64,000 bases of DNA, from contig JARWKL010000012.1 in the NCBI GenBank assembly GCA_029961685.1, positions 12,183,955 through 12,247,954 on the forward strand, in the 5' to 3' direction. The stretch's first letter is position 1, and each line of letters begins with the position of its first letter. Below the pieces are notes generated by a model that saw only the letters and a list, made by a program, of their open reading frames with translations, was not told where the DNA came from and made no database searches. Shown here piece by piece: positions 1 to 14,400 of the stretch. Both the position numbers and the translations under genes were made by a program. Source of the DNA: Aristolochia californica. Its lineage: Eukaryota; Streptophyta; Magnoliopsida; Piperales; Aristolochiaceae.

Positions 1-3000
1 GCTTGGAATTTTACAAGAAAGTGATTTGTTCCACACGTGTTTTGATAATGGATATGCAAGCTTGAAACATGTTAATGATGCAAATGACCTATGGATCCAA
101 AGCTTTTAATGAGAATAATAAACCCTCATTAAATTCTCTAGTGAACGTGCGGTGGGATATTTACCCGACTCAAATAGGCCATTATTTTGCCCGTTTTCAA
201 AAAGCTGACCTAACAATCATATATGATTGTAATGTGATTTATCATGAGTAACGGGCTATATTTTTGTAAGAAATGACATACGGATTGGGAGTCAACAGTC
301 AGTTAAAAATACCACGCCTCCTCGTTTTCCCGACGATTGCAAAACCTGAGATACAAAAACTAAAAAGATCTTACAATCCCTAAAAATTACAAACACTCTT
401 TGGAATTATCTCTCCCTACATTTGTGCATTGTGCATCTCCATTTTTTATGTACACTTTTTTCTTAAATCAAAACTTTGAGTTTTCGCTCTCCCTTCATCC
501 CGTAAACCAAAAAAGGCAAATAGATCACAACAAAATGAAAATTATAGAGTTTATGTGTGAAAAAAAATGAAAACAATAACAAATGTATGTATAGAAAATT
601 TACTCACACACCACAAATGAACACAAAACTTTTGTTATCCAAGTTTGGGAAACTCCACTAGTTCAACCCCTAATAGGTTGGAATTTTACAAGAAAGAGAT
701 TTGTTCTACACGTGTTTTAAAAATGGATATGCAAGCTTGAAACATGTTAAAGATGCAAATGACCTATGGATCCAAAGCTTTTAAAGAGAATAACATATGC
801 TCATTAAATTCTCTAGTGAACGTGCGGTGGGATATTTACCCGAGTCAAACAAGCCATTATTTTGCCCGTTTACAAAAAGCTGATCTAACAATCATAGATG
901 ATTGTAAAGTGATTTTTCATTCGTAACGGGCTATATTATTGTAATAAATGACTTAGGGATTGGGAGTCAACACTCAATTAAAAATCCCCCGCCTCCCCCT
1001 TTTCCCGATGATTGCAAAGCATGAGAACTAAAAACTGAAAAGAGCTCACAATCCTGAAAAATCACAGACACTCTTTGGAATTATATCTCTCCACATTTGT
1101 TCATTGTGCATCTCCATTTTTAGATGTACACTTTTTTATTAAATCAAAACTTTTAGTTTTCGTTCTCCCTTCATGTCGTAAACAAAAAAAGGTAAACAGA
1201 TCACAAAAAAATGTAAATTTAAGAGTTATGCAGGGAAAAAAATTAAAACATGAAAAAATGTAAGTAATGAAAATTTATTCACACACCACAATTGAACACA
1301 AAATTTTTGTTATCCAGGTTTTGGAAATTCCACTAGTTCAACCCTAATAGCTTGAAATTTTACAAGAAAGAGAATTCTTCTAGACGTGTTTTAAAAATGG
1401 ATATGCATGCTTGAAACATGTTAAAGATGCAAATGACCTATGGATCCAAAGCTTTTAATGAGAATAACAAACACTCATTAAATTCTGAAGTGAACGTGCG
1501 GCGCGATATTTACCCGAGTCAAACAAGCCATTATTTTGCCCGTTTTCAAAAAGCTGACCTAACAGTCATAGATGGTTGTAATGTGATTTATCATGAGTAA
1601 CGGGCTATATTTTTCTAAGAAATGACATACGGATTGGGAGTCAACAGTCAGTTAAAAATACCACGCCTCCCCGTTTTCCCGACTATTGCAAAACCTGAGA
1701 TACAAAAACTAAAAAGATCTTTCAATCCCTAAACATTACAAACAATCTTCGGAATTATCTCTCCCTACATTTGTGCATTGTGCATCTCCATTTTAGATGT
1801 ACACTTTTTTCTTAAATCAAAACTTTGAGTTTTCGCTCTCCCTTCATCCCGTAAACCGAAAAAGGCAAATCGATCACAACAAAATCAAAATTTTAGAGTT
1901 TATGTGTGAAAAAAAATTAAAACAATAACAAATGCATATATAGAAAATTTACTCACACACCACTAATGAACACAAAAGTTTTGTTTTCCAAGTTTGAGAA
2001 ATTCCACTAGTTCAACCCTAATTGCATGGAATTTTACAAGAAAGAGATTTCTTCTACACGTGTTTTAAAAATGGATATGCATGCTTGAAACATGTTAAAG
2101 ATTCAAATGACCTGTGGATCAAAAGCTTTCAAAGAGAATAACAAACGCTCATTAAATTCTCAATGAACGTGCGGTGGGATATTTACCAGAATCAAACTAG
2201 CCACTTTTTTTCCCGTTCACAAAAAGCTTACCTAACAATCATAGATGATTGTAAAGTGATTTATCATCCATAACAGGCTATATTTTTGTAAGAAATGACT
2301 TACGGATTGGGAGTCAACACTCAGTTAAAAACACCCCGCATCCCCCTTTTCCCGACGATTGCAAAACCTGAGATACAAAAACTAAAAAGATCTTACAATC
2401 CCTAAAAATTACAAACACTCTTTGGAATTATCTCTCCCTACATTGGTGGATTGTGCATCTCCATTTTAGATGTACACTTTTTTCTTAAATCAAAACTTTG
2501 AGTTTTGGTTCTCCTTTCATCCCGTAAAACAAAAAAGGGCAAATAGATCACGACAAAATGAAATTTTACAGTTTATTTGTGAAAAAAAATTAAAACAATA
2601 ACAAATGTAAGTATAGAAAATTTACTAACACACCACAAAAGAACACAAAAGTTTTGTTTTCCAAGTTTGAGAAATTCCACTAGTTCAACCCTAATTGCAT
2701 GGAATTTTACAAGAAAGAGATTTCTTCTACACGTGTTTTAAAAATGGATATGCATGCATGAAACATGTTAAAGAAGCAAAAGACCTATGGATCCAAAGCT
2801 TTTAAAGAGAATAACAAACGCTCATTAAATTCTCAATGAACGTGCGGTGGGATAATTACCAGAATCAAACTAGCCATTATTTTGCCCGTTCACAAAAAGC
2901 TTACCTAACAATCATAGATGATTGTAAAGTGATTTATTATCCGTAACCGGCTATATTTTTGTAAGAAATGACTTACGGATTGGGAGTCAACACTCAGTTA

Positions 3001-6000
3001 AAAACACGCCGGCTCCCCGTTTTCCCGACGATTGCAAAACCTGAGATATAAAAACTAAAAAGAGCTTAAATTCCCTAAAAATTACAGACACTCATTGGAA
3101 TTATCTCTCTCTACATTTGTGCACTGTGCGTCTCCATTTTAGATGTACACTCTTTTCTTAAATCAAAACTTTGACTTTTCTCTCTCCCTTCATCCCGTAA
3201 ACAAAAAAAGGCAAATAGATCATAGCAAATTGAAAATTTTTGAGTTTGTGTATGGAAAAAATTTAAAAGAATAACAAATGTAAGTAAAGAAAATTTATTC
3301 ACACACCAAAAATTAACACAAAACTTTTGTTATCCAAGTTTGGCAAATTCCACTAGTTCAACCCCGAATAGCTTGGAATTTTACATGAAATAGATTTGTT
3401 CCACACGTGTTTTAAAAATTGATATGCAAGCTTGAAACATGTTAAATTTGGAAATGACCTATGCATCCAAAGCGTTTAAAGAGAATAACATACGCTCGTT
3501 AAATTCTCTAGTGAACATGCGGTGGGATATTTACCCGAGTCGGACAAGCCATTATTTTGCCCGTTTGCAAAAAGCTGACCTAACAATCGTAGATGATTGT
3601 AAAGTAATTTTTCATTCGTAAACGGGTTATATTATTGTAAGAAATGACTTACGGATTAGGAGTCAACACTCAATTAAAAATCCCCCGCCTTCCCCTTTTC
3701 CTGACGTTTGCAAAATCTGTGAACTAAAAACTGAAAAGAGCTCAAAATCCTGAAAAATCACAGACACTCTTTGGAATTATATCTCTCCACAATTGTGCAT
3801 TGTGCATCTTCATTTTAGATGTACACTTTTTTATTAAATCAAAACATTGAGTTTTCGTTCTCCCTTCATGCCGTAAATAAAAAAAGGTAAATAGATAAAA
3901 AAAATGTAAATTTTAGACTTTATGTATGAAAAAAAAATTAAAACATTAACAAATGTAAGTAATGAAAATTTATTCACACACCACAATTGAACACAAAATT
4001 TTTGTTATCTAAGTTTGGGAAATTCCACTAGTTCAACACTAATAGCTTGAAATTTTACAAGAAAGAGAATTTCTCTTGACATGTTTTAAAAATGGATATA
4101 CATGCTTGAAAGAAGTTAAAGATGCAAATGACCTATGAATCCAAAGCTTTTAATGAGAATAACAAACACTCATTAAATTCTGAAGTGAACGTGCGGCGGG
4201 ATATTTACCCGAGTCAAAGAACCATTATTTTTCCTGTTTTCAAAAAGCTGACCTAACAATCATAGATGATTGTAATGTGATTTATCATGAGTAACAGGCT
4301 ATATTTTTGTAAGAAATGACATACGGATTGGGAGTCAACGGTCAGTTAAAAATACCACGCCTCCCCGTTTTCCTGACGATTGCAAAACCTGAGATACAAA
4401 AACTAAAAAGATCTTACAATCCCTAAAAATTACAAACACTCTTTGGAATTATCTCTCTCTACATTTGTGCATTGTGCATCTCCATTTTAGATTTACAATT
4501 TTTTATTAAATTAAAACTTTGAGTTTTCGCTCTCCCTTCATCCCGTAAACCAAAAAAGTCAAATACATCACAACAAAATGAAAATTTTAGAGTTTATGTG
4601 TGAAAAAAAAAAAAACAATAACAAATGTAAGTATAGAAGATTTACTCACACATAAAAAATGAACACAAAAGTTTTGTTTTCTAAGTTTGAGAAATTCCAC
4701 TAGTTCAACCCTAAATGCACGGAATTTTACAAGAAAGAGATTTCTTCTACATGTGTTTTAAAAATGGATATGCATGCTTGAAACATGTTAAAGATGTAAA
4801 TGACCTATGGATCCAAAGCTTTTAAAGAGAATAACAAACGCTCATTAAATTCTCAATGAACGTGCAGTGGGATATTTACCAAAATCAAATTAGCCATTAT
4901 TTTGCCCGTTCACAATAAGTTTACCTAACAATCATAGATGATTGTAAAGTGATTTATCATCTGTAACAGGCTATAATTTTGTAAGAAATGACTGACGGAA
5001 AGGGAGTCAACACTCAGTTAAAAACACCCCGCCTCCCCCTTTTCCCGACGATTGCAAAACCTGAGATATAAAAACTAAAAAGAGCTTAAATTCCCTAAAA
5101 ATTACAGAAACTCATTGGAATTATCTCTCTCGACATTTTTGCATTGTGCGTCTCCATTTTAGATGTACACTTTTTTCTTAAATAAAAACTTTGAGTTTTC
5201 TCTCTCCCTTCATCCCGTAAACAAAAAAAGGCAAATAGATCACAGCAAAATGAAAAGTTTTGAGTTTATGTATAGGAAACTTTTAAAAGAATAACAAATG
5301 TAAGTAAATAAAATTTATTCACACACCAAAAATTAACACAAAACTTTTGTTATCCAAGTTTGGAAATTCCACTAGTTCAACCCTAATAGCTTGGAATTTT
5401 ACAAGAAAGAGATTCGTTCCACACGTGTTTTGAAAATGGATATGCAAGCTTGAAACATGTTGAAGATGGAAATGACCTATGGATCCAAAGCTTTTAAAGA
5501 GAATAACATACGCTCATTAAATTCTCTAGTGAACGTGCGGTGGGATATTTACCCGAGTCAAACAAGCCATTATTTTGCCCGTTTGCAAAAAGCTGACCTA
5601 ACAATCATAGATGATTGTAAACTGATTTTTCATTCGTAAACGGGCTATATTATTGTAAGAAATGACTTACGGATTGGGAGTCAACACACAATTAAAAATC
5701 CCCTGCCTCCCCTTTTTCCCGACGATTGCAAAGCCTAAGAACTAAAAACTGAAAAGAGCTCACAATCCTGAAAAATCACAGACACTCTTTGGAATTATCT
5801 CTCTCCACATTTGTGCATTGTGCATCTCCATTTTAGATGTACACTTTTTTATTAAATCAAATCTTTGAGTTTTCGTTCTCCCTTCATGCCGTAAACAAAA
5901 AAAGGTAAATAGATCACAAAAAAAAGTAAATTTTCGAGTTTATGTATGGAAAAAAATTAAAACATTAACAAATGTAAGTAATGAAAATTTTTTCACACAC

Positions 6001-9000
6001 CACAATTGAACACAAAATTTTTGTTATCCAAGTTATGGAAATTTCACTAGTTCAACCCTAATAGCATGAAATTTTACAAGAAAGAGAATTGTTCTAGACG
6101 TGTTTTAAAAATGGATATGCATGCTTGAAACATGTTAAAGATCAAAATGACCTATGGTTCCAAAGCTTTGAATGAGAATAATAAACACTCATTAAATTCT
6201 GAAGTGAACGTGCGACGGGATATTTACCCGTGTCAAACAAGCCATTATTTTGCCCGTTTTCAAAAAGCTGACCTAACAATCATAGATGATTGTAATGTGA
6301 TTTATCATGAGTAACGGGCTATAATTTTGTAAGAAATGACATACGGATTGTGAGTCAACAGTCAATTAAAAATCCCCCGCCTCCCCCTTTTCCCGACGAT
6401 TGCAAAACCTGATAACTAAAAGCTGAAAAGAGCTCACAATCCAGAAAAATCACAGACACTCTTTGGAATTATATCTCTCCACATTTGTGCATTGTGCATC
6501 TCTATTTTAGATGTACACTTTTTTATTAAATCAAAACTTTGAGTTTTCGTTCTCCCTTCATGCCCTATACAAAAAAAGGCAAATAGATCACAACAAAATG
6601 AAAATTTTTGAGTTTATGTGTGAAAAAAAATTAAAACAATAACAAATGTAAGTATAGAAGATTTACTCACATACCACAAATGAACACAAAAGTTTTGTTT
6701 TCCAAGTTTGAGAAATTCCACTAGTTCAACCCTAATTGCAAGGAATTTTACAAGAAAGAGATTTCTTCTACACTTGTTTTAAAAATGGATATGCATGCTT
6801 GAAACATGTTACAGAAGCAAATGATCTTTGGATCCAATGCTTTTAAAGAGAATAACAAACGCTCATTAAATCCTCAATGAACGTGCGGTGGGATATTTAC
6901 CCAGGTCAAACAAGCCATTATTTTGCCCGTTTGCAAAAAGCTGACCTAACAATCGTAGAAGATTGTAAAGTGATTTTTCATTCGTAACGGCCTATATTAT
7001 TGTAAGAAATGACCTACGGATTAGGAGTCAACACTCAATTAAAAATCCCCCGCCTCCCCCTTTTCCCGACGATTGCAAAACCTGAGAACTAAAAACTGAA
7101 AAGAGCTCACAATCCAGAAAAATCACAGACACTCTTTGGAATTATATCTCTCCACATTTGTGCATTGTGCATCTCTATTTTAGATGTACAGTTTTTTATT
7201 AAATCAAAACTTTGAGTTTTTTGTTCTCCCTTCATGCCGTAAACAAAACAATGTAAATAGATCTCAAAAAACTGTAAATTTTAGAGTTTATGTATGGAAA
7301 AAAATTAAAAGATTAACAAATGTAAGTAATGAAAATTTATTCACACACCTCAATTGAACACAAAATTTTTGTTATCCAAGTTTGGGAAATTCCACTAGTT
7401 CAACCCTAATAGCTTGAAATTTTACAAGAAAGAGAATTCTTCTAGACGTGTTTTAAAAATGGATATGCATGCTTGAAACATGTTAAAGATGCAAATGACC
7501 TATGGATCCAAAGCTTTTAATGAAAATAACAAACACTCATTAAATTCTGAAGTGAATGTGCGGCGGGATATTTACCTGAGACAAACAAGCCATTATTTTG
7601 CCCGTTTTCAAAAAGCTGACCTAACAATCATAGATGATTGTAATGTGATTTATCATGAGTAACGGGCTATATTTTTATAAGAAATGACATACGGATTGGG
7701 AGTCAACAGTCAGTTAAAAATACCACGCCTCCCCGTTTTCCCGACGATTGCAAAACCTGAGATACAAAAACTAAAAAGATCTTACAATCCCTAAAAATTA
7801 CAAACACTCTTTGGAATTATCTCTCCCTACATTTGTGCATTGTGCATCTCCATTTTAGATGTACTCTTTTTTCTTAAATCAAAACTTTGAGTTTTCGCTC
7901 TCCCTTCCTCCCGTAAACCAAAAAAGGCAAATAGATCACAACAAAATGAAAATTTTAGAGTTTATGTGTGAAAAAAAATTAAAACAATAACAAATGTAAG
8001 TATAGAAAATTTACTCACACACCACAAATGAACACAAAAGTTTTGTTTTCCAAGTTTGAGAAATTCCACTAGTTCAACCCTAATTGCATGGAATTTTGCA
8101 AGAAAGAGATTTCTTCTACACGTGTTTTAAAAATGGATATGCATGCTTGAAACTGTTTGAAGATGTAAATGACTTATGGATCCAAAGCTTTTAAAGAGAA
8201 TAACAAATGCTCATTAAATTCTCAATGAACGTGCGGTGGGATATTTACCAGAATCAAACGAGCCATTATTTTGCCCGTTCACAAAAAGCTTACCTAACAA
8301 TCATAGATGATTGTAAAGTGATTTATCTTCCGTAACGGGAAATATTTTTGTAAGAAATGAATTACGGATTGGGAGTCAACACTCAGTTAAAAACACCCGC
8401 CTCCCCCTTTTCCCGACGATTGCAAAACCTCAGATATGAAAACTAAAAAGAGCTTAAATTCCCTAAAAATTACAGACACTCATTGGAATTATCTCTCTCT
8501 ACATTTGTGCACTGTGCGTCTCCATTTTAGATGTACACCTTTTTCTTAAATCAAAACTTTGAGTTTTCTCTCTCCCTTCAACCCATAAACAAAAAAAGGC
8601 AAATAGAACACAACAAAATGAAAATTTTTGAGTTTATGCATGGAAAAAATTTAAAACAATAACAAATGTAAGTAAAGAAAATTTATTTACACACTAAAAA
8701 TTAACACAAAACTTTTGTTATACAAGTTTGGGAAATTCCACTAGTTCAAGCCTAATAGCTTGGAATTTTACAAGAAAGAGATTTGTTCCACACGTGTTTT
8801 AAAAATGGATATGCAAGCTGGAAACATGTTAATGATGCAAATGACCTATGGATCCAATGTTTTTAAAGAGAATAACATACGCTCATTAAATTCTCTAGTG
8901 AACGTGCGGTGGGATATTTACCCGAGTCAAACAAGCCATTATTTTGCCCGTTTGCAAAAAGCTGACCTAACAATCATAGATGATTGTAAAGTGATTTTTT

Positions 9001-11450
9001 ATTCATAACGGGCTATATTATTGTAAGAAACGACTTACAGATTGGAGTCAACACTCAATTAAAAATCCCCTGCCTCCCCCTTATCCCGACGATTGCAAAA
9101 CCTGAGTACTAAAAACTGAAAAGAGCTCACAATCCTGAAAAATCACAGACACACTTTGGAATTATATCTCTCCAAATTTGTGCATTGTGCATCTCCATTT
9201 TAGAAGTACACTTTTTTATTAAATCAAAACTTTGAGATTTTCGTTCTCCCTTCATGCTGTAAACGAAAAAAGGTAAATAAATCACAAAAAAATGTAAATT
9301 TCAGAGTTTATGTATGGAAAAAAATTAAAACGTTAACAAATGTAAGTAATAAATATTTATTCACACATCACAATTGAACACAAAATTTTTTTTATCCAAG
9401 TTTGGGAAATTCCACAAGTTCAACCCTAATAGATTGAAATTTTACAAGAAAGAGAATTCTTCTAGACGTGTTTTAAAAATGGATATGCATGCTTGAAACT
9501 TGTTAAAGATGAAAATGACCTATGGATCCAAAGCTTTTAATGAGAATAACAAACACTCATTAAATTCTGAAGTGAACGTGCGGCGGGATATTTACCCGAG
9601 TCAAACAAGCCATTCTTTTGCCCGTTTTCAAAAAAGCTGACATAACAATCATAGATGATTGTAATGTGATTTATCATGATTAATGGGCTATATTTTGTAA
9701 GAAATGACATATGGATTGGGAGTCAATAGTCAGTTAAAAATACCACGCTTCCCCGTTTTCCCAACGACTGCTAAACCCTAGATTCAAAAACTAAAAAGAT
9801 CTTACAATCCCTAAAAATTACAAACACTCTTTGGAATTATCTCTCCCAACATTTGTGCATTGTGCATCTCCATTTTAGATGTACACTTTTTTCTTAAATC
9901 AAGACTTTGAGTTTCCGCTCTCCCTTCATCTCGTAAAACAAAAAAGGCAAATAGATCACAACAAAATGAAAATTTTAGAGTTTATGTGTGAAAAAAATTA
10001 AAACAATAACAAATGTAAGTATAGAAAATTTACTCACACACCACAAATGAACACAAAAGATTTGTTTTCCAAGTTTGAGAAATTCCACTAGTTCAACCCT
10101 AATTGCATGGAATTTTACAAGAAAGAGATTTCTTCTACCCGTGTTTTAAAAATGGATATGCATGCTTGAAACATGTTAAACATGCAAATGACCTATGGAT
10201 CCAAAGCTTTTAAAGAGAATAACAAACGCTCATTAAATTCTCAATGAATGTGCGGTGGGATATTTACCAGAACCAAACTAGCCATTATTTTGCCCATTCC
10301 CAAAAAGCTTACCTAACAATCATAGATGATTGTAAAGTGATTTCATCCGTAACGGGCTATATTTTTGTAAGAAATGACTTACGGATTGGGAGTCAACACT
10401 CAGTTAAAAAACCCCGCCTCCCCCTTTTCCCGACGATTGCAAAACCTGAGATATAAAAACTAAAAAGAGCTTAAATTCCCTAAAAATTACAGACACTCAT
10501 TGGAATTATCTCTCTCTACATTTGTGCACTGTGCGTCTCCATTTTAGATGTACACTTTTTTCTTAAATCAAAACTTTGAGTTTTCTCTCTCCCTTCATTA
10601 CGTAAACAAAAAAAGGCAAATAGATCACAGCAAAATGAAAATTTTTGAGTTTATGTACGGAAAAAATTTAAAACAATAACAAATGTAAGTAAAGAAAATT
10701 TATTCACACACCAAAAATTAACACAAAACTTTTGTTATCCAAGTTTGGGAAATTCCACTAGTTCAACCCTAATAGCTTGGAATTTTACAAGAAAGATATT
10801 TGTTCCACACGTGTTTTAAAAATGGATATGCAAGCTTGAAACATGTTAAAAATGCAAATGACCGATGGATCCAAAGCTTTTAAAGAGAATAACATACGCT
10901 CATTAAATTCTCTAGTGAACGTGCGGTGGGATATTTATCCGAGTCAAACAAGCCATTATTTTGCCCGTTTGCAAAAAACTAACCTAACAATCATAGATGA
11001 TTGTAAAATGATTTTTTATTCGTAACGGGCTATATTATTGTAGGAAATGACTTACGGATTGACAGTCAACACTCAATTAAAAATCCCCCGCCCCCCCCTT
11101 TTCCGGACAATTGCAAAACCTGAGAACTAAAAACTGAAAAGAGCTCACAATCCTGAAAAATCACAGACACACTTTGGAATTATATCTCTCCACATTTGTG
11201 CATTGTGCATCTTCATTTTAGATGTACACTTTTTTATTCAATCAAAACTTTGAGTTTTTCGTTCTCCCTACTTGCCGAAAACGAAAAAAGGTAAATAGAT
11301 CACAAAAAAATGTAAATTTTAGAGTTTATGTATGGAAAAAAATTAAAACATTAACAAATGTAGGTAATGAAAATTTATTCACACACCACAATTGAACACA
11401 AAATTTTTTTTTATCCAAGTTTGGGAAATTCCACTAGTTCAACACTAATA
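1..11450 (+). repeat. Satellite array, block L1 (17 monomers of about 673 bp)
   Basis: Head-to-tail monomers of 672-675 bp. Starts, taken at the GCTTGG/GCATGG position before GAATTTTAC, with family: 1 (A start, B body), 676 A, 1350 B, 2024 C, 2697 C, 3371 A, 4045 B, 4717 C, 5389 A, 6064 B, 6738 C/A hybrid, 7412 B, 8085 C, 8758 A, 9432 B, 10104 C, 10775 A. Family A has TTTGTTCCACACGTG near its start and GAGCTC near position 350. Family B has GAATTCTTCTAGACGTG and AGATCTTAC. Family C has TTTCTTCTACACGTG and GAGCTTAAATTCC. The period-three order gives a higher-order unit of about 2.02 kb. The stretch holds nothing recognisable apart from the satellite. The first base falls at a monomer start by chance. 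Confidence 0.95.
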
Positions 11451-14400
11451 GCCTGATATTTTACAAGACAGAGAATTCTTTTAGACGTGTTTTAAAAATG
11501 GATATGCATGCTTGAAACTTGTTAAAGATGCAAATGACCTATGGATCCAAAGCTTTTAAAGAGAATAACAAACGCTCATTAAATTCTCAATGAACGTGCG
11601 GTGGGATATTTACCACAATCAAACTAGCCATTATTTTGCCCGTTCACAAAAAATTTACCTAACAATCATAGATGATTGTAAAGTGATTTATCAACCGTAA
11701 CGGGCTATATTTTTGTATGAAATGACTTATGGATTGGGAGTCAACCCTCAGTTAAAAACACCCTGCCTCTCCCTTTTCCCGATGATTTCAAAACCTGAGA
11801 TATAAAAACTAAAAAGAGCTTAAATTCCCTAAAAATTACAGACACTCATTGGAATTATCTCTCTCTATATTTGTGCACTGTGCGTCTCCATTTTAGATGT
11901 ACACTTTTTTCTTAAATCAAAACTTTGAGTTTTCTCTCTCCCTTCATCCCGTAAAGAAACAAGGCAAATAGATCACAACAAAATGAAAATTTTTGAGTTT
12001 ATGTATGGAAAAATTTAAAACAATAACAAATGTAAGTTAAGAAAATTTATTCACATACCAGAAATTAACACGAAACTTTTGTTATCCAAGTTTGGGAAAT
12101 TCCACTGGTTCAACCCTATTAGCTTGGAATTTTAAAAGAAAGAGATTTGTTCCACACGTGTTTTAAAAATGGATATGCAAGCTTGAAACATGTTAAAGAT
12201 GCAAATTACCAATGGATCCAAAGCTTTTAAAGAGAATAACATACGCTCATTAAATTCTCTAGTGAACGTGCGGTGGGATATTTACCCGAGTCAAACAAGC
12301 CATTATTTTGCCCGTTTGCAAAAAGTTGACCTAGCAATCATAGATGATTGTAAAGTGATTTTTCATTCGTAACGGGCTATATTATTGTAAGAAATGACTT
12401 ACGGATTGGGAGTCAACACTCAATTGAAAATTCCCCGCCTCCCCCTTTTCCCGACGATTGCAAAACCTGGGAATGAAAAACTGAAAAGAGCTCACAATCC
12501 TGAAAAATCACAGACACTCTTTGGAATTATATCTCTCCACATTTGTGCATTGTGCATCTCCATTTTAGATATACACTTTTTTATTAAATCAAAACTTTGA
12601 GTTTTTCGTTCTCCCTTCATGCCGTAAAAGAAAAAAGGTAAATAGATCACAAAAAAATGTAAATTTCAGAGTTTATGTATGGAAAAATATTAAAACGTTA
12701 AAAAATGTAAGTAATGAAAATTTATTCACACACCAAAATTGAACACAAAATTTTTGTTATCCAAGTTTGGGAAATTCCACTAGTTCAACCCTTATAGCTT
12801 GAAATTTTAAGAGAAAGAGAATTCTTCTAGACGTGTTTTAAAAATGGATATGCATGCTTAAAACATGTTAAAGATGAAAATGACCTATGGATCCAAAGCT
12901 TTTAATGAGAATAACAAACACGCCTTAAATTCTGAAGTGAACATGCGGCGGGATATTTACCCGAGTCAAACAAGCCATTATTTTGCCCGTTTTCAAAAAC
13001 TGATGAAACAATCATAGATGATTGTAATGTGATTTATCATGAGTAACAGGCTATATTTTTGTAAGAAATGACATACGGATTGGGAGTCAACAGTCAATTA
13101 AAAATACCACGTCTACCCGTTTTCCCGACGATTGCAAAACCGTAGATACAAAAAATTAAAAAGATCTTACAATCCCTAAAAATTACAAACACTCTTTGGA
13201 ATTATCTCTCCCTACATTTGTGCATTGTGCATCTCCATTTTAGATGTACACTTTTTTATTAAATCAAAACTTTGAGTTTTCGCTCTCCCTTCATCCCGTA
13301 AACCAAAAAAGGCAAATAGATCACAACAAAATAAAAATTTTAGAGTTTATGTGTGAAAAAAAATTAAAACAATAACAAATGTACATATAGACGATTTACT
13401 CACACACCACAATTGAACACAAAGGTTTTGTTTTCCAAGTTTGAGAAATTCCACTAGTTCAACCCTAATTGCTTGGAATTTTACAAGAAAGAGATTTCTT
13501 CTACACGTGTTTTAAAAATTTATATGCATGCTTGAAACATGTTAAAGATGCAAATGACCTATGGATCCAAAATTTTTAAAGAGAATAACAAACGCTCATT
13601 AAATTCTCAATGAACGTGTGGTGGGATATTTACCAGAAACAAACCAGCCATTATTTTGCCCGTTCCCAAAAAGCTTACCTAACAATAATAGCTGATTGTA
13701 AAGTGATTTATCATCAGTAACGGGCTATATTTTTGTAAGAAATGACTTACGGATTGGGAGTCAACACTCAGTTAAAAACACCCCGCCTCCCCCTTTTCCC
13801 GACGATAGCAAAACCTGAGATAAAAAAACTAAAAGGAGCTTAAATTCCCTAAAAATTACAGACACTCATTGGAATTATCCATCTCTACATTTGTGCACTG
13901 TGCGTCTCCATTTTAGATGTACACTTTTTTCTTAAATCAAAACTTTGAGTTTTCTCTCTCCCTTCATCCCGTAAACAAAAAAAGGCAAATTGATCACAGC
14001 AAAATGAAAATTTTTGAGTTTATGTAGGGAAAAAATTTAAAACAATAACAAATGTAAGTAAAGAAAATTTATTCACACAACAAAAATTAACACAAAACGT
14101 TTTTTATCCAAGTTTGGGAAATTCCACTAGTTCAACCCTAATAGCTTGGAATTTTACAAGAAAGTGATTAGTTCCACACGTGTTTTAAAAATGGATATGC
14201 AAGCTTGAAACATGTTAAAGATGCAAATGACCTATGGATCCAAAGCTTTTAAAGAGAATAACATACGCTCATTAAATTCTCTAGTGAACGTGCGGTGGGA
14301 TATTTACCCGAGTCAAACAAGCCATTATTTTGCCCGTTTGCAAAAAGCTGACCTAACAATCATAGATGATTGTAAAGTGAATTTTCATTCGTAATGGGCT

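Noticed and set aside
1..673. Origin of the 673-bp monomer as four units of about 168 bp
   Set aside because: 673 is close to 4 x 168, but comparing the quarters by eye shows no similarity. A self dot-plot would settle it.
744..926. A 60-codon ORF recurring in A and B monomers (dozens of copies, e.g. 744-926, 5457-5639, 63398-63598)
   Set aside because: It spreads with the satellite, not as a gene. A and B versions differ mostly by amino-acid-changing substitutions (Lys/Asn, Leu/Glu, Trp/Arg), C monomers break it by a 2-bp deletion, and no promoter or family match is evident. Openness is explained by recent homogenisation.
3111..3302. Minus-strand ORFs in the satellite, such as 3111-3302, 45378-45590 and 57013-57204
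   Set aside because: They lie in non-coding parts of the monomer, appear in only some copies and have low-complexity translations.
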